A program made the translations under genes and the position numbers. A model generated the notes under the pieces. That model searched no databases, was not told the origin of the DNA, and worked only from the letters and a program-made list of their open reading frames with translations. Below are positions 46,041-57,126 of a stretch of 64,000 nucleotides of DNA, piece by piece. Position 1 is the first letter of the stretch. Every line of letters starts with the position of its first letter. Source of the DNA: JAUXJB01 sp965226855 (GTDB lineage Bacteria > Myxococcota_A > UBA9160 > SZUA-336); assembly GCA_965226855.1 (NCBI GenBank), contig CBDDEE010000021.1:182554-246553 (forward strand). The letters run 5' to 3'.

Positions 46041-46241
46041 CCAGACCAGCGAGCCACGTATCACTCGCTCCAGAACCTGCTCGGGCGCCTGCTGTTCTCC
46101 AGCACCCTGCTCGCCCTCTCGCTCGTCGCTGGCGCCGGGGACCCGAACGACCCTCGCAGCGTGCAGTCCATGCTGAGCGTCTACTCGCTCTTGGGGGTCT
46201 TCTGCCTGATCTGCCTGGCCCTGACCCGCCAGAGGCTCTAG
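46040..46241 (+). pseudogene. MFS-type transporter C-terminal fragment
   Basis: The frame reads ATYHSLQNLLGRLLFSSTLL, then ALSLVAGAGDPND, and a last helix YSLLGVFCLICLALTRQRL. It looks like the last two transmembrane helices of a major facilitator. The 5' side is repeat D. Confidence 0.5.
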
Positions 46242-46328
46242 CCCGACGGCCCGAACTGAGCCCGCTTGGACTCCCTAAAATCCTCCGCTCGGCTTGGGAC
46301 CGGGCAGGAGCTGGTCGACCTGACGAGG

Positions 46329-47863
46329 CCCTTCTTTGCAACGCTCGTCTGGGAGGACGCTGAAAATGTCCCGGTTCGGACGATGAAAGTGTCCCCAAAA
46401 CGGGCAAAAATCGCGGGGCGTGCCGGCCCCATTTGGCACTACGTGGCACTACGCGGCACTACGTGGCACAAGAGTGCCCCCTACATGTAGTAGTGAGGGG
46501 GTTCGCCCGCTCTGGCTCTAGGGCGAGCGCCTGGGCTAAAAACCAGCACGATCGGTCTTCCGCACTACACGCGCGTAGTGCCCGGGGAGCCCTCACCTCC
46601 GAAGCGTGCGAGACAGTTGGTGGTCGTGGAGCCGCGCCCCCCGCGCTTGTGTTGTTCGACGTCTGGGAGGACGCTGAAAATATCACGAATCGAACGGTAA
46701 AAGCGCCGCCAAAAACGGGACAAAACGCGGCGCCAGGCGGCATTAGCCGGCCGCAAATTGGCACTACGCGGCACTACGCGGCACAAGATCAACCCCTACA
46801 TGTAGTGGTGGGGGGTTGTGCCCTCTCTTCCGAAGGGGTGTGCATTCTTGGGTTTAGGCCCGATCTGCACCGGGTGCAGGGGGCCGTGGCGACCTGGGTC
46901 AAAACGGGGAAAACCCGGCGGCCGCGAGGCGCGCAGGAGGGAAACGAGGCGGCATGCAGGGCCCGTGCGGCTGCGCGCGCGGCACCCCCTTTTAGGTAGG
47001 GGGATTATTTCTCCAGCGCTTTCATCCCACCCCCGCACTACGTGGCACTACGTGGCACAACATCTTTTACCTAGTCGCAGAAGCAGCTCGGTTCCGGTTC
47101 CTCTTCGTCGAACAGGCTCTTCTGGCGAGTGTACGTCGTCAGATCTTCTGGGACCGTTGGGCCGATTTTCTTAGAGAGGGTTCTCGCTCCCATTTGCGGA
47201 ATGGCTTCGTGCAGCCGCTCGTGGTTGTAGTACTCGACGAAGCGAGCGAGGGCCTCCATCCGAGATCACCTTTTGCTGTTCACCCCGTTGGCACAGTACC
47301 GCCGCTAAAACGTGAGCGGCGCTGCGGGCGGCTCGAACCCTCGTGGCTGCCCCCGTGCACCTGGGCGTGCGACTGCCTCGGGCGATTCAGCTCGCCGGTA
47401 ACATCTAGTACCCTACGTTGCGTAGGATTTGCGCCACCAGGCGAGCGCCTCGCCCAGACTCTGCCGGTCGATCACCGTGATCGGCAACCGGGCTCGTGCC
47501 GCTCGCTCGCCGGAAGCTGCTCGTACAGCCGCATTGCCGATCTCCGCGTTTTGTCCCGTTTTTAGCGGCGCATTCACCGTCCGATTCGTGACGTTTTCAC
47601 CGTCCTCTGGCGGCCACTGTAGCTCGCCGACCGGAGGTCGTGCGCGGTCTTCTCGCGGGAGCTGGGCTGGATGGCACGACGTGGCGATCCCAGAGGTCCT
47701 TCGAACGCGCATGTACGCGTACATGTAGGGGGCGCTCTTGTGCCACGTAGTGCCACGTAGTGCCAAATGGGGCCGGCTCGTGCGCCGATTTTGGCCCGTT
47801 TTCGGGACACTAGAGTACGCTGCAGGAACAATGGATGCGGGGTGGCCGCCAAACGCTGGCGAG
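46329..47863. repeat. family A composite repeat, long copy 4
   Basis: Nearly base-for-base the copy at 13942-15480, including the flanking CCCTTCTTTGCAACGCTCGT and the end GGCCGCCAAACGCTGGCGAG. This pair sits 32 kb apart in direct orientation. Confidence 0.88.
47071..47259 (-). pseudogene. integrase-core transposase tail (repeat A copy 4)
   Basis: Identical 62-aa tail with FVEYYNHERLHEAI, embedded in the repeat. Confidence 0.6.
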
Positions 47864-48075
47864 CAGGAAGGTCAGGGTGGACGCGCCGTACGATATCGTA
47901 CCCGGACGCCCGTGGCCCGAGCATCTCGTGTCCATGCTCAATCCCGCGAGGAATACGCCATAGGTGGCCACTTTAGAGGCCGCTACGGCCCCCGCGCCGC
48001 GCCCCGGACTGTGCCATGCCGCGCGCAAATCCCGCTAGAATGCGATGCTCCCGCCCACGCACATGATCGCGAAGA
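47864..48075. other. unassigned stretch
   Basis: No gene recognised. On the minus strand at 48020-48095 a frame reads CPGLALIFAIMCVGGSIAF and stop, a hydrophobic C-terminal fragment of some membrane protein, out of frame with the TVP38-like gene. Confidence 0.3.
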
Positions 48076-48480
48076 TCAGCGCGAGGCCCGGGCAGGGCCG
48101 ATGCGACGCTGCACGGCCTCGCGTCCGAGCGCCCGCGCCACTCCGAGGGCGATCACGGCGCCCAGCGTTCCGCCGAGTACGCCGTAGAATGTCCCGGCCA
48201 GCGTCCCGAACAGCAGCCCGGCCGTGAGCAGGATCAAGCCCGAGGGCAGGCCGAGGAAGGGGCGCATCGCCATGGTCCCTACCAGGATGGCGGGTCCGAG
48301 CGGTCCGAGGTCAGAGACGTAGCTCTGGAAGGCTTCCTGCGTCCACTCGACGTTGCTCCCCAAGTGGAGCCAATAGAAGCCGGCCGCGCCGACCCCGAGC
48401 GCAGCGAGCGCGCCGAGCTGTTTCAGACGCCTGGCCATAGGCAGAGCGCCGAGTCTAGCAAAGGCCCCGAGCTCCCCCAT
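48076..48480 (-). pseudogene. TVP38/TMEM64 (DedA-like) membrane protein, C-terminally truncated
   Basis: 134 aa from ATG 48480 (or ATG 48438). TM helix LGALAALGVGAAGFYWL, then the SNARE-associated core LGPLGPAILVGTMAMRPFLG, LPSGLILLTAGLLFGTLAG and GVLGGTLGAVIALGVARALG. Family members are about 200-240 aa with further helices; here the sequence breaks after ALGREAVQRRIG. The missing half makes function unlikely. Confidence 0.75.
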
Positions 48481-48499
48481 CCGTTAGACTGTGCTTCAC

Positions 48500-48866
48500 G
48501 GGGGCGATCGGTTTCGACGGGTAGCCGAGAGCGTCTGTTGCGTGTCGAGGTGCTGTGTCCTCGCTAAACCCGCGGCAAGGCAACTTATAATTGCCGATGA
48601 AAACCTCGCTCTCGCTGCTTAGCTAAACCCTAAGACGGCGAGCATGCCCGCGGCCGACGCCTGCTGAGCCGCGGGGGTGTCATACCCAGCAGGCTGGCGC
48701 GCATTCCTGTCGGGTGGATGCGCGCGAGAAAAGATCCCGGCTCGCTCCTGATCAGGCGGGCTCCGAAGCCTCGGGTCAGGAGTTAAAACAGAACACGGAG
48801 CTACACACGTAGACGCAGGCGAAAGACGCTATTCGGACGCGGGTTCGATTCCCGCCGCCTCCACCA
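48500..48866 (+). ncRNA. ssrA: tmRNA (transfer-messenger RNA)
   Basis: 367 nt, starting GGGGGCGATCGGTTTCGACG and ending GGTTCGATTCCCGCCGCCTC plus encoded CCACCA. The acceptor stem GGGGGCG pairs with CGCCTCC. The tag frame begins GCCGATGAAAACCTCGCTCT and reads ADENLALAA before TAG (about 48592-48621). Pseudoknot-rich region follows. It rescues stalled ribosomes together with SmpB. The molecule looks complete, but the smpB gene at 63034-63126 is truncated. Confidence 0.95.
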
Positions 48867-48875
48867 TAAGTTCAA

Positions 48876-48896
48876 CTGGCACGGCCTCGGTGCCAG
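48876..48896 (+). terminator. hairpin after tmRNA
   Basis: CTGGCAC / GTGCCAG stem with a 7-nt loop, ten bases after the CCA end. No U-tract. Confidence 0.45.
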
Positions 48897-49032
48897 CCTA
48901 CATGGGGCGGATACTCAGTTCTGGTGCCGCTGTTGATTGACTTCCACAATGAGACCTAGGAGGATCGGCGACACTCGGCCCAAAGTCAGTTCGCGACTTG
49001 GCGGAGCCAAATCAAAAGAAAACGAGGAAAAC

Positions 49033-50181
49033 GTGATTCATAAAGGTCAAGTGCAGACTGTTCTGGGCCCCATATCTCCCGAAGAGCTTGGCCTGATCCT
49101 GCCACACGAGCATGTCCTGCTCGACATGACCCTTGGTGCCTGCTGCGCGGACGTCCTTATCGACCAGACTGAGTCAGGAAAAGCAGCCGCCAGTACTCCT
49201 GAGGCCGGCTGGGAACCCGGCCAGGACGGACCCGGCACTGCCGCTTCATTTCGGCCGAAATGGAACGAGCCGATTTCCCTCGAGAATCGCGCAGACGTAG
49301 CACGCAACTGGTTCTACTACGGCAACTTCAAGTCGACGATCGTCGACGACGTTATCTACGAGGCCAATTTGTTCAAACGGCACGGCGGCGGATGCATTGT
49401 CGATCAGACATCGATCGGAATTGCCCGAGACCCGCGCGGTCTGCAGCAGGTCGCTCGCATGACCGGCGTGCACTTCGTCATGGCGACCAGCTACTACACG
49501 CACGAATATCATCCGACTGAAATTGCTGGCATGGACATCGGCGCTGTCGAACAACGCATCATGCGTGAGCTCGACGAAGGCGTCGCAGGTGGCGTACAGG
49601 CCGGCATCATCGGTGAGGTCGGACTGAACACACAAATCCATCCCGAGGAAGAAAAAGTGCTCAGGGCGTCCACGCGGGCACAACGAGCAAGTGGCGTCGC
49701 ACTTAGCATTCATCCCGGGTTCGGGCCGGACGCAATATGGGCCGCGGTACGAATCCTCGAAGATGAAAAAGCGGACCTGTCGCGCACAATAATGTGCCAC
49801 GTCGATCAGCGGCTGGCTTCCAGGCCCGCGCCGAATTCCTTTGATCCGGAACCGTTTCTGGAGCTTGCCAAAACAGGAATGTACCTGGAATTCGATGGCT
49901 TTGGATGGGAAGAATCATATCGGCAGCGCGACAACGTAGACCAGCCCAACGATGCAATTCGTTTGAATCTAATCATGGCACTGGTCGAGGCTGGACATGC
50001 ATCGCATGTGCTTATGTCACATGATCTCGCCTTGCAGCATTGGAAGCGCAAGTATGGCGGTCACGGCTGGCAGCACATACCGGAGACCGTCACGGCGTTG
50101 ATGCGACACAAGGGATTCGATGAGGCGCTGATCGAGAAGATTCTATACAGGAATCCGCAGGATCTTCTGGCCATCGCCTGA
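49033..50181 (+). CDS. phosphotriesterase-family metallohydrolase
   Basis: 382 aa. Start GTG 49033 behind ACGAGGAAAAC; upstream TTG 48937 or ATG 48949 give an unlikely extension. Amidohydrolase-superfamily landmarks of PTE-like proteins: LGLILPHEHVLLD (HxH metal pair), AGIIGEVGLNTQIHPEEEKV (bridging residue is Glu instead of carboxylated Lys), GVALSIHPGFG and MCHVDQR (His ligands), and LMSHDLALQHW (catalytic Asp). Likely a lactonase or esterase; organophosphates are only one possibility. Stands alone after tmRNA. Confidence 0.85.
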   Translation: MIHKGQVQTVLGPISPEELGLILPHEHVLLDMTLGACCADVLIDQTESGKAAASTPEAGWEPGQDGPGTAASFRPKWNEPISLENRADVARNWFYYGNFKSTIVDDVIYEANLFKRHGGGCIVDQTSIGIARDPRGLQQVARMTGVHFVMATSYYTHEYHPTEIAGMDIGAVEQRIMRELDEGVAGGVQAGIIGEVGLNTQIHPEEEKVLRASTRAQRASGVALSIHPGFGPDAIWAAVRILEDEKADLSRTIMCHVDQRLASRPAPNSFDPEPFLELAKTGMYLEFDGFGWEESYRQRDNVDQPNDAIRLNLIMALVEAGHASHVLMSHDLALQHWKRKYGGHGWQHIPETVTALMRHKGFDEALIEKILYRNPQDLLAIA

Positions 50182-50521
50182 GGCCGTCCCCGGCCCTCAG
50201 ATGACTCGATCGGACGGGCAGGCCACTGTCCAAGCTCGGTTCGGATGACCGAGATCAGCGCGTGCTCGGAGAAATGCGGCAATTCGCAGTCGGCCGAACC
50301 GCCACACCGACCACTGGCGCGAGGTCGCGGGAACGGCTATTCACTCCTTGATCGGGCAGCTGCCCGACGCGGCGCACGACAGGTTCTGTCATTCCTGTGA
50401 GAGTGTGATAGGACGCGCCGCCCCGGAATCTATCTTGCCCTTCGCTGTTGTGTGGGTCGAAACGTTACGGCCCTGGCGTCCAGGTAAGCCCTGCGCGCGA
50501 ACGGCGGAGAACAAACTCACT

Positions 50522-51808
<1,287 letters not shown>

Positions 51809-51940
51809 AGCTCGGCGATGCCGAAAGAGCGACTCAGTTTCGCGTGCGCACATACTTTTCGTTTTGACTCCAGCCGTTTGGCGGGGGCTAAAGAGCTTGC
51901 TCTCCACACTCCACGTCACGTACCCTGGTCTTCGCAGCGG

Positions 51941-52507
51941 ATGGCAGGAATGGCAAGGCTTACAAAGGCCGAGGCACGTAAGACATGGGAGGCCGCCGCA
52001 CCGGGGTGGGCGACTTGGGAGGAGCCGTTCGCGTCGGGATTTCGTGACGCGACGGCTCAGATGCTCGATATCGCTGCAGTGGCCCCAGGTGCCAAGGTGC
52101 TCGACTTGGCCTGCGGTGCGGGTAGCCAGACATTTCAGGCCGCCGAACGCGTAGGGGCAGACGGCGCGATAGTCGCTAGTGACATCTCAGCTACGATGCT
52201 GAGCCATGTTTCTAAGAAGGCCGAGCAACAGGGCGTCCCGGATATTGAGACCCTTGAATGCGCGGCGGAAGACCTTGACGTCTCGCACGATTTCGACGCG
52301 GCGATCTGTCGGTTAGGGCTCATGTTGTTCCCCGGGCTGGAAGCGCCTGAACACGGGCGTACCAGCCGGCGACCTGCGGGCGCGCCTCTATCAGTGGTGT
52401 CATGGCCAGGTGATCGAGCCGGAGCACGTACGGGAGCACTCCGGCATCGGCGAGACCGAAGGCGTCTCCCGAGAGCCAGCCGCCGGGTGAGAGCGACGCG
52501 TCCATAG
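51941..52507 (+). pseudogene. class I SAM-dependent methyltransferase, C-terminally truncated
   Basis: MARLTKAEARKTWEAAAPGW, motif I KVLDLACGAGSQTF, DGAIVASDISATMLSHVSKK and DFDAAICRLGLMLFPGLEAP. After this point (about 52343) the frame enters the antisense 3' end of the GST gene. The C-terminal half of the fold is missing. Confidence 0.75.
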
Positions 52508-53018
52508 CGTCCACCAGCTCGAGCATCTGGCTCAGACCACCCGCAAACTCGGGCGCCTCTACTCCATTCTCGATCACGCTGCGACGGGCCGCGCGCCGCC
52601 CGGGGTCGGGAATCGCTGCAATGTTCGCCTCGCGCACCTCCTCGGGCTGCCGGAGCAGCGCGGGTCGCGGCCCGATCGCGAAGGTCACGATGCCGGTCGC
52701 CGGATGCACCTTCTCGTCGAGCCGCTTCGTCCACATCCGAGCCGTGTGACGGGCGACCGGCTCGGCGGGCCGCATGGGCGGATCCGCGAACGCATCGTCC
52801 AGGTACTCGTTGATGAGGGTGGACTCGATCAGCACCGCCCCATCATGGACCAGTGTAGGAACCACGTGATTCGGGTTGAGCTTCACGTAGGCGGGATCGT
52901 GCTGCTCTCCGGCAAGCAGGTCGATCTCGTGGGAATCGAAGTCGATCCCCTTGTGGGCGAGCACCAGACGGACCTTCTGCGAGCAGGTCGACAGGGCGGC
53001 GTGGTAGAGCGCGGGCAT
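52320..53018 (-). CDS. glutathione S-transferase family protein, 3' end clipped
   Basis: 232 aa. LYHAALSTCSQKVRLVLAHK, PNHVVPTLVHDGAVLIEST (cis-Pro and Glu-Ser) in the N-terminal thioredoxin domain, then a helical C-terminal domain with GGWLSGDAFGLADAGVLPYV. The last 10-15 residues of related proteins are replaced by ARGTT at the junction with the convergent methyltransferase gene. Probably still folded; function uncertain. Confidence 0.78.
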   Translation of the reverse strand: MPALYHAALSTCSQKVRLVLAHKGIDFDSHEIDLLAGEQHDPAYVKLNPNHVVPTLVHDGAVLIESTLINEYLDDAFADPPMRPAEPVARHTARMWTKRLDEKVHPATGIVTFAIGPRPALLRQPEEVREANIAAIPDPGRRAARRSVIENGVEAPEFAGGLSQMLELVDAMDASLSPGGWLSGDAFGLADAGVLPYVLRLDHLAMTPLIEARPQVAGWYARVQALPARGTT

Positions 53019-53139
53019 GGATCTGGACCTCCTTCGGACCGGTGATCACCTTACTGCATCCGCGGTCTCCAATCCGAGACGGCCCCCGACCCAGCTACCC
53101 CGTTGAAGAGGATCGGCTTTCTCGGATCTCCGGGCTAGG

Positions 53140-53880
53140 AAGCCGTCGGCGCAAACGCTCCCCCCGGAAATCGAGAGACGAGACCGGACCCGATAATGCT
53201 GCTCTTTCCGCGCCTCCCGGGCGTCTCGTGTTGCACCCGACTCCGGCAAAGCCCCGGAAACTAGGGAGAAAACCTGCCCTCGTCTCCTCCCTGTCGAGAT
53301 TGGCCAGCCTGCTTGGCGGAGAGGGGGATTCGGAGCGAACCGGTCTCTACCCGTTTCGCCTGCGGTTTCAGGGAAGAACAGGGAGATCCTGCAACCACTG
53401 GGGGACATTCTCTTGGCCACGCTGAAAACGCTCCAATTCCCGAGGCGTTTCTGTCCAGGCGATTCCCTGTTCGTGGCGAACAGGGAATCTCCAGGACAGA
53501 AACGCCTCGGGAATTCGGACGTTTTCAGCGTGGCCAACGACCCAATCGTCCCCGAGTGGTTGCAGGATCGCACGGTTGGAAACCCTGATGTGCAGGTTAA
53601 CGCGTACCGTGACCGGTTCGAATCCGGACTCCCCTCTCCGCCAAGCAGTCTGGCCAACCTCTACAGGGAGGAGACGAGGGCAGGTTTTCCGTACGGTTTC
53701 CGGGGTTTTGCCGGAGTCGGTGCAACACGAGACGCGCACGACGGGCGAAACGCCCCGCATTATCGGTCCCGGTCTCGTCTCCCGATTTCCGGGGGGAGCG
53801 GTTGTGCCGACGGCTTCCCAGTGGGTGTTCCGTTTACGCTACAGTGGCCACCGATGGCCGTTTGGGCTGCGAGTTTGCAG
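53140..53880. repeat. family B palindrome (about 0.7 kb)
   Basis: Two family B copies face each other. Central inverted repeat 53413-53537 has arms of about 61 nt with few mismatches around TGG; outer arms continue with GCAACCACT/AGTGGTTGC, then CTCGTCTCCTCCCTGTCGAG versus its complement, to GACGGCTTCC near 53810. The right arm extends through TGGGTGTTCCGTTTACGCTA. No reading frame is convincing. Confidence 0.85.
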
Positions 53881-54355
53881 TCCCGCCATCGTTGCATCGG
53901 CAGTGCCGCGTAAGTGCCAATTGCGGCCGGCTAATGCCTGAGACGGACACTTGGGGCCGCCGTCCGGGGGGGCGGGTTAGGGATTTTGGAGACGGGCGGC
54001 AGCAGATCTCAGTCTCAGAAGGTCCCTGTTGGGAGTGGATACCAGGGAAGGCTCACGCCGGTACGGCCGCGCACTCCGGATCGAGCTCTGAGCGGACGGT
54101 GAGATTGTTCCTCTCCGGACGATGGAATTGTCCCCAAAACGGGCAAACCGCGGGCCACGAGCCGGCCCCATTTGGCACTACGTGGCACTAGGCGGCACTA
54201 CGTGGCACAAGAGTGCCCCCTACATTTAGTAGGTGGGGGGGTTAGCCCGCTCTTGATAGGGGCGAGCGCGCCTGGACTAAATCCAGTCGCGGTCGGTCTT
54301 CCGCACCACGCGACGTAGCCGCGGGGAGCCCTCACTCCGAAGCGCGCGAGAAGGT
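53881..54355. repeat. family A variant and unassigned DNA
   Basis: CAATTGCGGCCGGCTAATGC at 53918; unassigned 53950-54090; then GAGCGGACGGTGAGATTGTT, tandem units TGGCACTACG/TGGCACTAGG/CGGCACTACG/TGGCACAAGA and the imperfect palindrome CTACATTTAGTAG (54220). Confidence 0.6.
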
Positions 54356-54359
54356 GGAC

Positions 54360-54805
54360 AGTACCGGCGAGCGCCTCGCCCAGACTCTGCCGGTCGATCA
54401 CCGTGATCGGCAACCGGGCTCGTGCCGCTCGCTCGCCGGAAGCTGCTCGTACAGCCGCATTGCCGATCTCCTCGTTTTGTCCCGTTTTTAGCGGCGCATT
54501 CACCGTCCGATTCGTGACGTTTTCACCGTTCTCTGGCGTCCACTGTAGCTCGCCGACCCGGAGGTCGTGCGCGGTCTTCTCGCGGGAGCTGGGCTGGATG
54601 GCACGACGTGGCGATCCCAGAGGTCCTTCGAACGCGCATGTACGCGTACATGTAGGGGGCGCCTTGTGCCACGTAGTGCCACGTAGTGCCGCGTAGTGCC
54701 AAATGGGGCCGGCTCGTGCGCCGATTTTGGCCCGTTTTCGGGACACTAGAGTACGCTGCAGGAACAATGGATGCGGGGTGGCCGCCAAACGCTGGCGAGC
54801 ACGCG
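54360..54805. repeat. family A partial copy (3' third)
   Basis: From GCGAGCGCCTCGCCCAGACT to GGCCGCCAAACGCTGGCGAG, as in the last third of the long copies, including CTACATGTAGGGGGC-type palindrome. Confidence 0.8.
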
Positions 54806-54892
54806 CTCCATGCATCCAGGGAGACGACGGGGCGTAAACGGAACACCCGGCAGCCCCGCTACGCCTGCAATGACAAAAGAGAAGAGGAAATC

Positions 54893-55041
54893 CGGCGTCG
54901 ACCTGCGCGGGCTCGCGTCGCGCGTCGAGGCCGATCTCAGCAAGGAGCTCGCACGCCTTTGCGGCGATCTCCGTGTTGCCGTCCGCCGAGACCGAGGGCG
55001 TGGAGATGAACCGCTCGGCCCACTCCAGCAGGTTCAACACG
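54893..55041 (-). pseudogene. M20-family peptidase, N-terminal fragment
   Basis: Starts at TTG or GTG overlapping the DUF971 stop and reads NLLEWAERFISTPSVSADGN, TEIAAKACELLAEIGLDARR, the typical beginning of M20 deacylase/peptidases. It breaks off after about 45 codons; the following frame is repeat-derived. Confidence 0.6.
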
Positions 55042-55366
55042 GTGCACAGCAGGGGCAGAGGCTGCGGAGGTACTCGAACGTGTGGATGCCGGTGTCGTGA
55101 CCGTCGCTCCAGGTGAACTGAATGGCGTACCGACCGACGGGAGAGATCTGCACGGGTCGGACGTCCAGGGGCACGTTCGTCTCGTCGAGCAGCGGGCGGC
55201 CGGTGCCCTCTTCCACACAGTGCGCGCAGCGACACGCCAGCCGCAACGCGCGCACCGAATAGAGGCTCTCGTGCCCATCGTTCCAGACGATCTGCAGGGT
55301 GTCTGGGCCGGCCTGGTTGATAGCCGTGGGCGTCGCGGGCTCGCTCACGCCGTGAGAGTAGCTCAC
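55034..55366 (-). CDS. DUF971 (GBBH-like N-terminal domain) protein
   Basis: 110 aa. TLQIVWNDGHESLYSVRALR, CRCAHCVEEGTGRPLLDE, VRPVQISPVGRYAIQFTWSD and HTFEYLRSLCPCC. This is the small beta-rich domain found at the start of gamma-butyrobetaine hydroxylases and as stand-alone DUF971 proteins. The CxxC and CPCC cysteines suggest metal binding. The last codons overlap the M20 start, so they formed an operon. Start GTG 55366 or GTG 55348. Confidence 0.8.
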   Translation of the reverse strand: MSYSHGVSEPATPTAINQAGPDTLQIVWNDGHESLYSVRALRLACRCAHCVEEGTGRPLLDETNVPLDVRPVQISPVGRYAIQFTWSDGHDTGIHTFEYLRSLCPCCAPC

Positions 55367-55421
55367 CTCTGCTAGGATCCGCTGCTCCGGAGCGAGGACC
55401 GCGGCCGGGGCACACGAAGGG

Positions 55422-55613
55422 ATGGAGATGTCGAAAGAAGTGGTGGCGATTCTGGGCGGAACTGGCGAGCAGGATCTCGGGCTGGCCTACCGCTTTGCGG
55501 CGGCTCCGATGCCTCCGCTGGACATACAAGATTGGATCCGGATCAGTTTGACGAACGAAACATTCGATCGTGAGCCACACCCAGCTCGCCGAGCTTCTCT
55601 GGGAGGACGTTGA
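55422..55613 (+). pseudogene. NADPH-dependent F420 reductase-like, N-terminal stub
   Basis: MEMSKEVVAILGGTGEQDLG and LAYRFAAA match the nucleotide-binding start of F420H2:NADP oxidoreductases. After about 30 codons an unrelated frame (PPLDIQDWIRISLTNETF) follows, then a family A variant at 55599. Not functional. If real, it hints that the lineage once used F420. Confidence 0.5.
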
Positions 55614-56290
55614 AAGCGCCGCCAAAAACGTGGCAAAAGCCGGCACCCCGCGGCATTAGACGGCCGTAACTGGCACTAGGCGGCACTACGTGGCACCTCG
55701 TGGCACAAGAGAGACCACTAGATATAAGTGGGTGTGGCCGGTCCGCCGCGGTTATTCCAAAGGGGGGGTGGTGCGCGACTAGGTAAAAGATGCCGGGGGT
55801 GGGATGAAAGAGCTGGGGAAATAATCCCCCTACCTTAAAGGGGGTGCCGCGCGCAATGCCGCCTGGTGCCGCGTTTTGTCCCGTTTTTGGCGGCGCTTTT
55901 ACCGTCCGATTCGTGACATTTTCAGCGTCCTCCCAGAGCTGCCTGGGTCAGACCCTCACCGGCTTCCTGTCCCCTCAGACGCTCAATGACGTGCCCGGAC
56001 CCGTGGTTCCACCTCGGACGGTGAAAGCGCGCCAAAAACGTGGCAAAAGCCGGCACCCCGCGGCATTAGACGGCCGTAACTGGCACTAGGCGGCACTACG
56101 TGGCACCTCGTGGCACAAGAACCGTCCGGTGCCGAGCGCATTGCAGAAATAATCCCCCTACCTTAAAGGGGGGTGCCGCGCGCCGCAGCCGCACGGGCCC
56201 TGCCGCGAGGCGCGCAGGAGGGAAACGAGGCGGCGTCCCTACACCCGCTAGATCTAGTGCTCGAGGCCCTTGTGCCACGTAGTGCCACTA
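55599..56290. repeat. cluster of family A variants
   Basis: 55605-55740: GGGAGGACGTTGAAAGCGCC, units TGGCACTAGG/CGGCACTACG/TGGCACCTCG/TGGCACAAGA, CCACTAGATATAAGTGGGTG. 55780-55935: inverted central block. 56010-56120: second copy of the first block. 56150-56290: inverted fragment with CTAGATCTAGTGCTCGAGGC. Confidence 0.7.
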
Positions 56291-56775
56291 GTGCCAATTG
56301 CGGCCGGCTAATGCCGCCTGGTGCCGCGTTTTGTCCCGTTTTTGGCGGCGCTTTTACCGTGCCACGTAGTGCGGGGGTGGGATGAAAGCGCTGGAGAAAT
56401 AATCCCCCTACCTAAAAGGGGGTGCCGCGCGCGCAGCCGCACGGGCCCTGCATGCCGCCTCGTTTCCCTCCTGCGCGCCTCGCGGCCGCCGGGTTTTCCC
56501 CCGTTTTGACCCAGGTCGCCACGGCCCCCTGCACCCGATGCAGATCGGGCCTAAACCCAAGAATGCACACCCCTTCGGAAGAGAGGGCACAACCCCCCAC
56601 CACTACATGTAGGGGTTGATCTTGTGCCACGTAGTGCCGCGTAGTGCCACGTAGTGCCAAATGGGGCCGGCTCGTGCCCCGATTTCCGCCTGGTGGAGGG
56701 CTCTTCGCTTTCGATCCGGCGCACGCTGCCCCCCCACGTTCCGTCCCTGATGAAGCCCGGCTGAGCGAGCTGGAC
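56291..56775. repeat. family A repeat, inverted copy
   Basis: Like 38800-39180: CGCTGGAGAAATAATCCCCC, GAATGCACACCCCTTCGGAA, CTACATGTAGGGG, inverse tandem units, then CGCTTTCGATCCGGCGCACG and CGTTCCGTCCCTGATGAAGC. Confidence 0.85.
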
Positions 56776-56785
56776 CAGCGGAGAA

Positions 56786-57066
56786 GGATCAGGATGATGG
56801 GTTCCTTCGCGGCGTCAGCGCGCGGGCGGTCGCCTGATCACCTCCACCAGCGGCCACCGTCTTCACCCCCACTACTGTCTTCACCCACCAGTGGCCTTCC
56901 CCTCTGCGACCGTGGAAGGATGTGTAGGCACTCCAGGTCGGCGCGGATCAGGATGATGGGTCCTTTCGCGGCGTCAGCGCGCGGGGCGGTCGCCTGATCA
57001 CCTCCACCAGCGGCCACCGTCTTCACCCCCACTACTGTCTTCCCACTACTGTCTTCACCCACCAGT
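56786..57066. repeat. tandem direct repeat, 159-bp offset
   Basis: GGATCAGGATGATGGGT at 56786 and 56945; each copy continues with TTCGCGGCGTCAGCGCGCGG, GTCGCCTGATCACCTCCACC and CACTACTGTCTTCACCCACC. The second copy has a 15-bp internal extra unit (CCACTACTGTCTTCC type). Confidence 0.8.
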
Positions 57067-57126
57067 GGACGCTCGTTGGCGCCAAACAGCTGGCAGCGGC
57101 CAACCAAGAAGCTACTGCGCGCTTGA

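Noticed and set aside
54198..55646. 482-aa minus ORF across repeats and M20/DUF971
   Set aside because: A composite of repeat antisense and the M20 stub; only the part at 54893-55041 resembles a protein.
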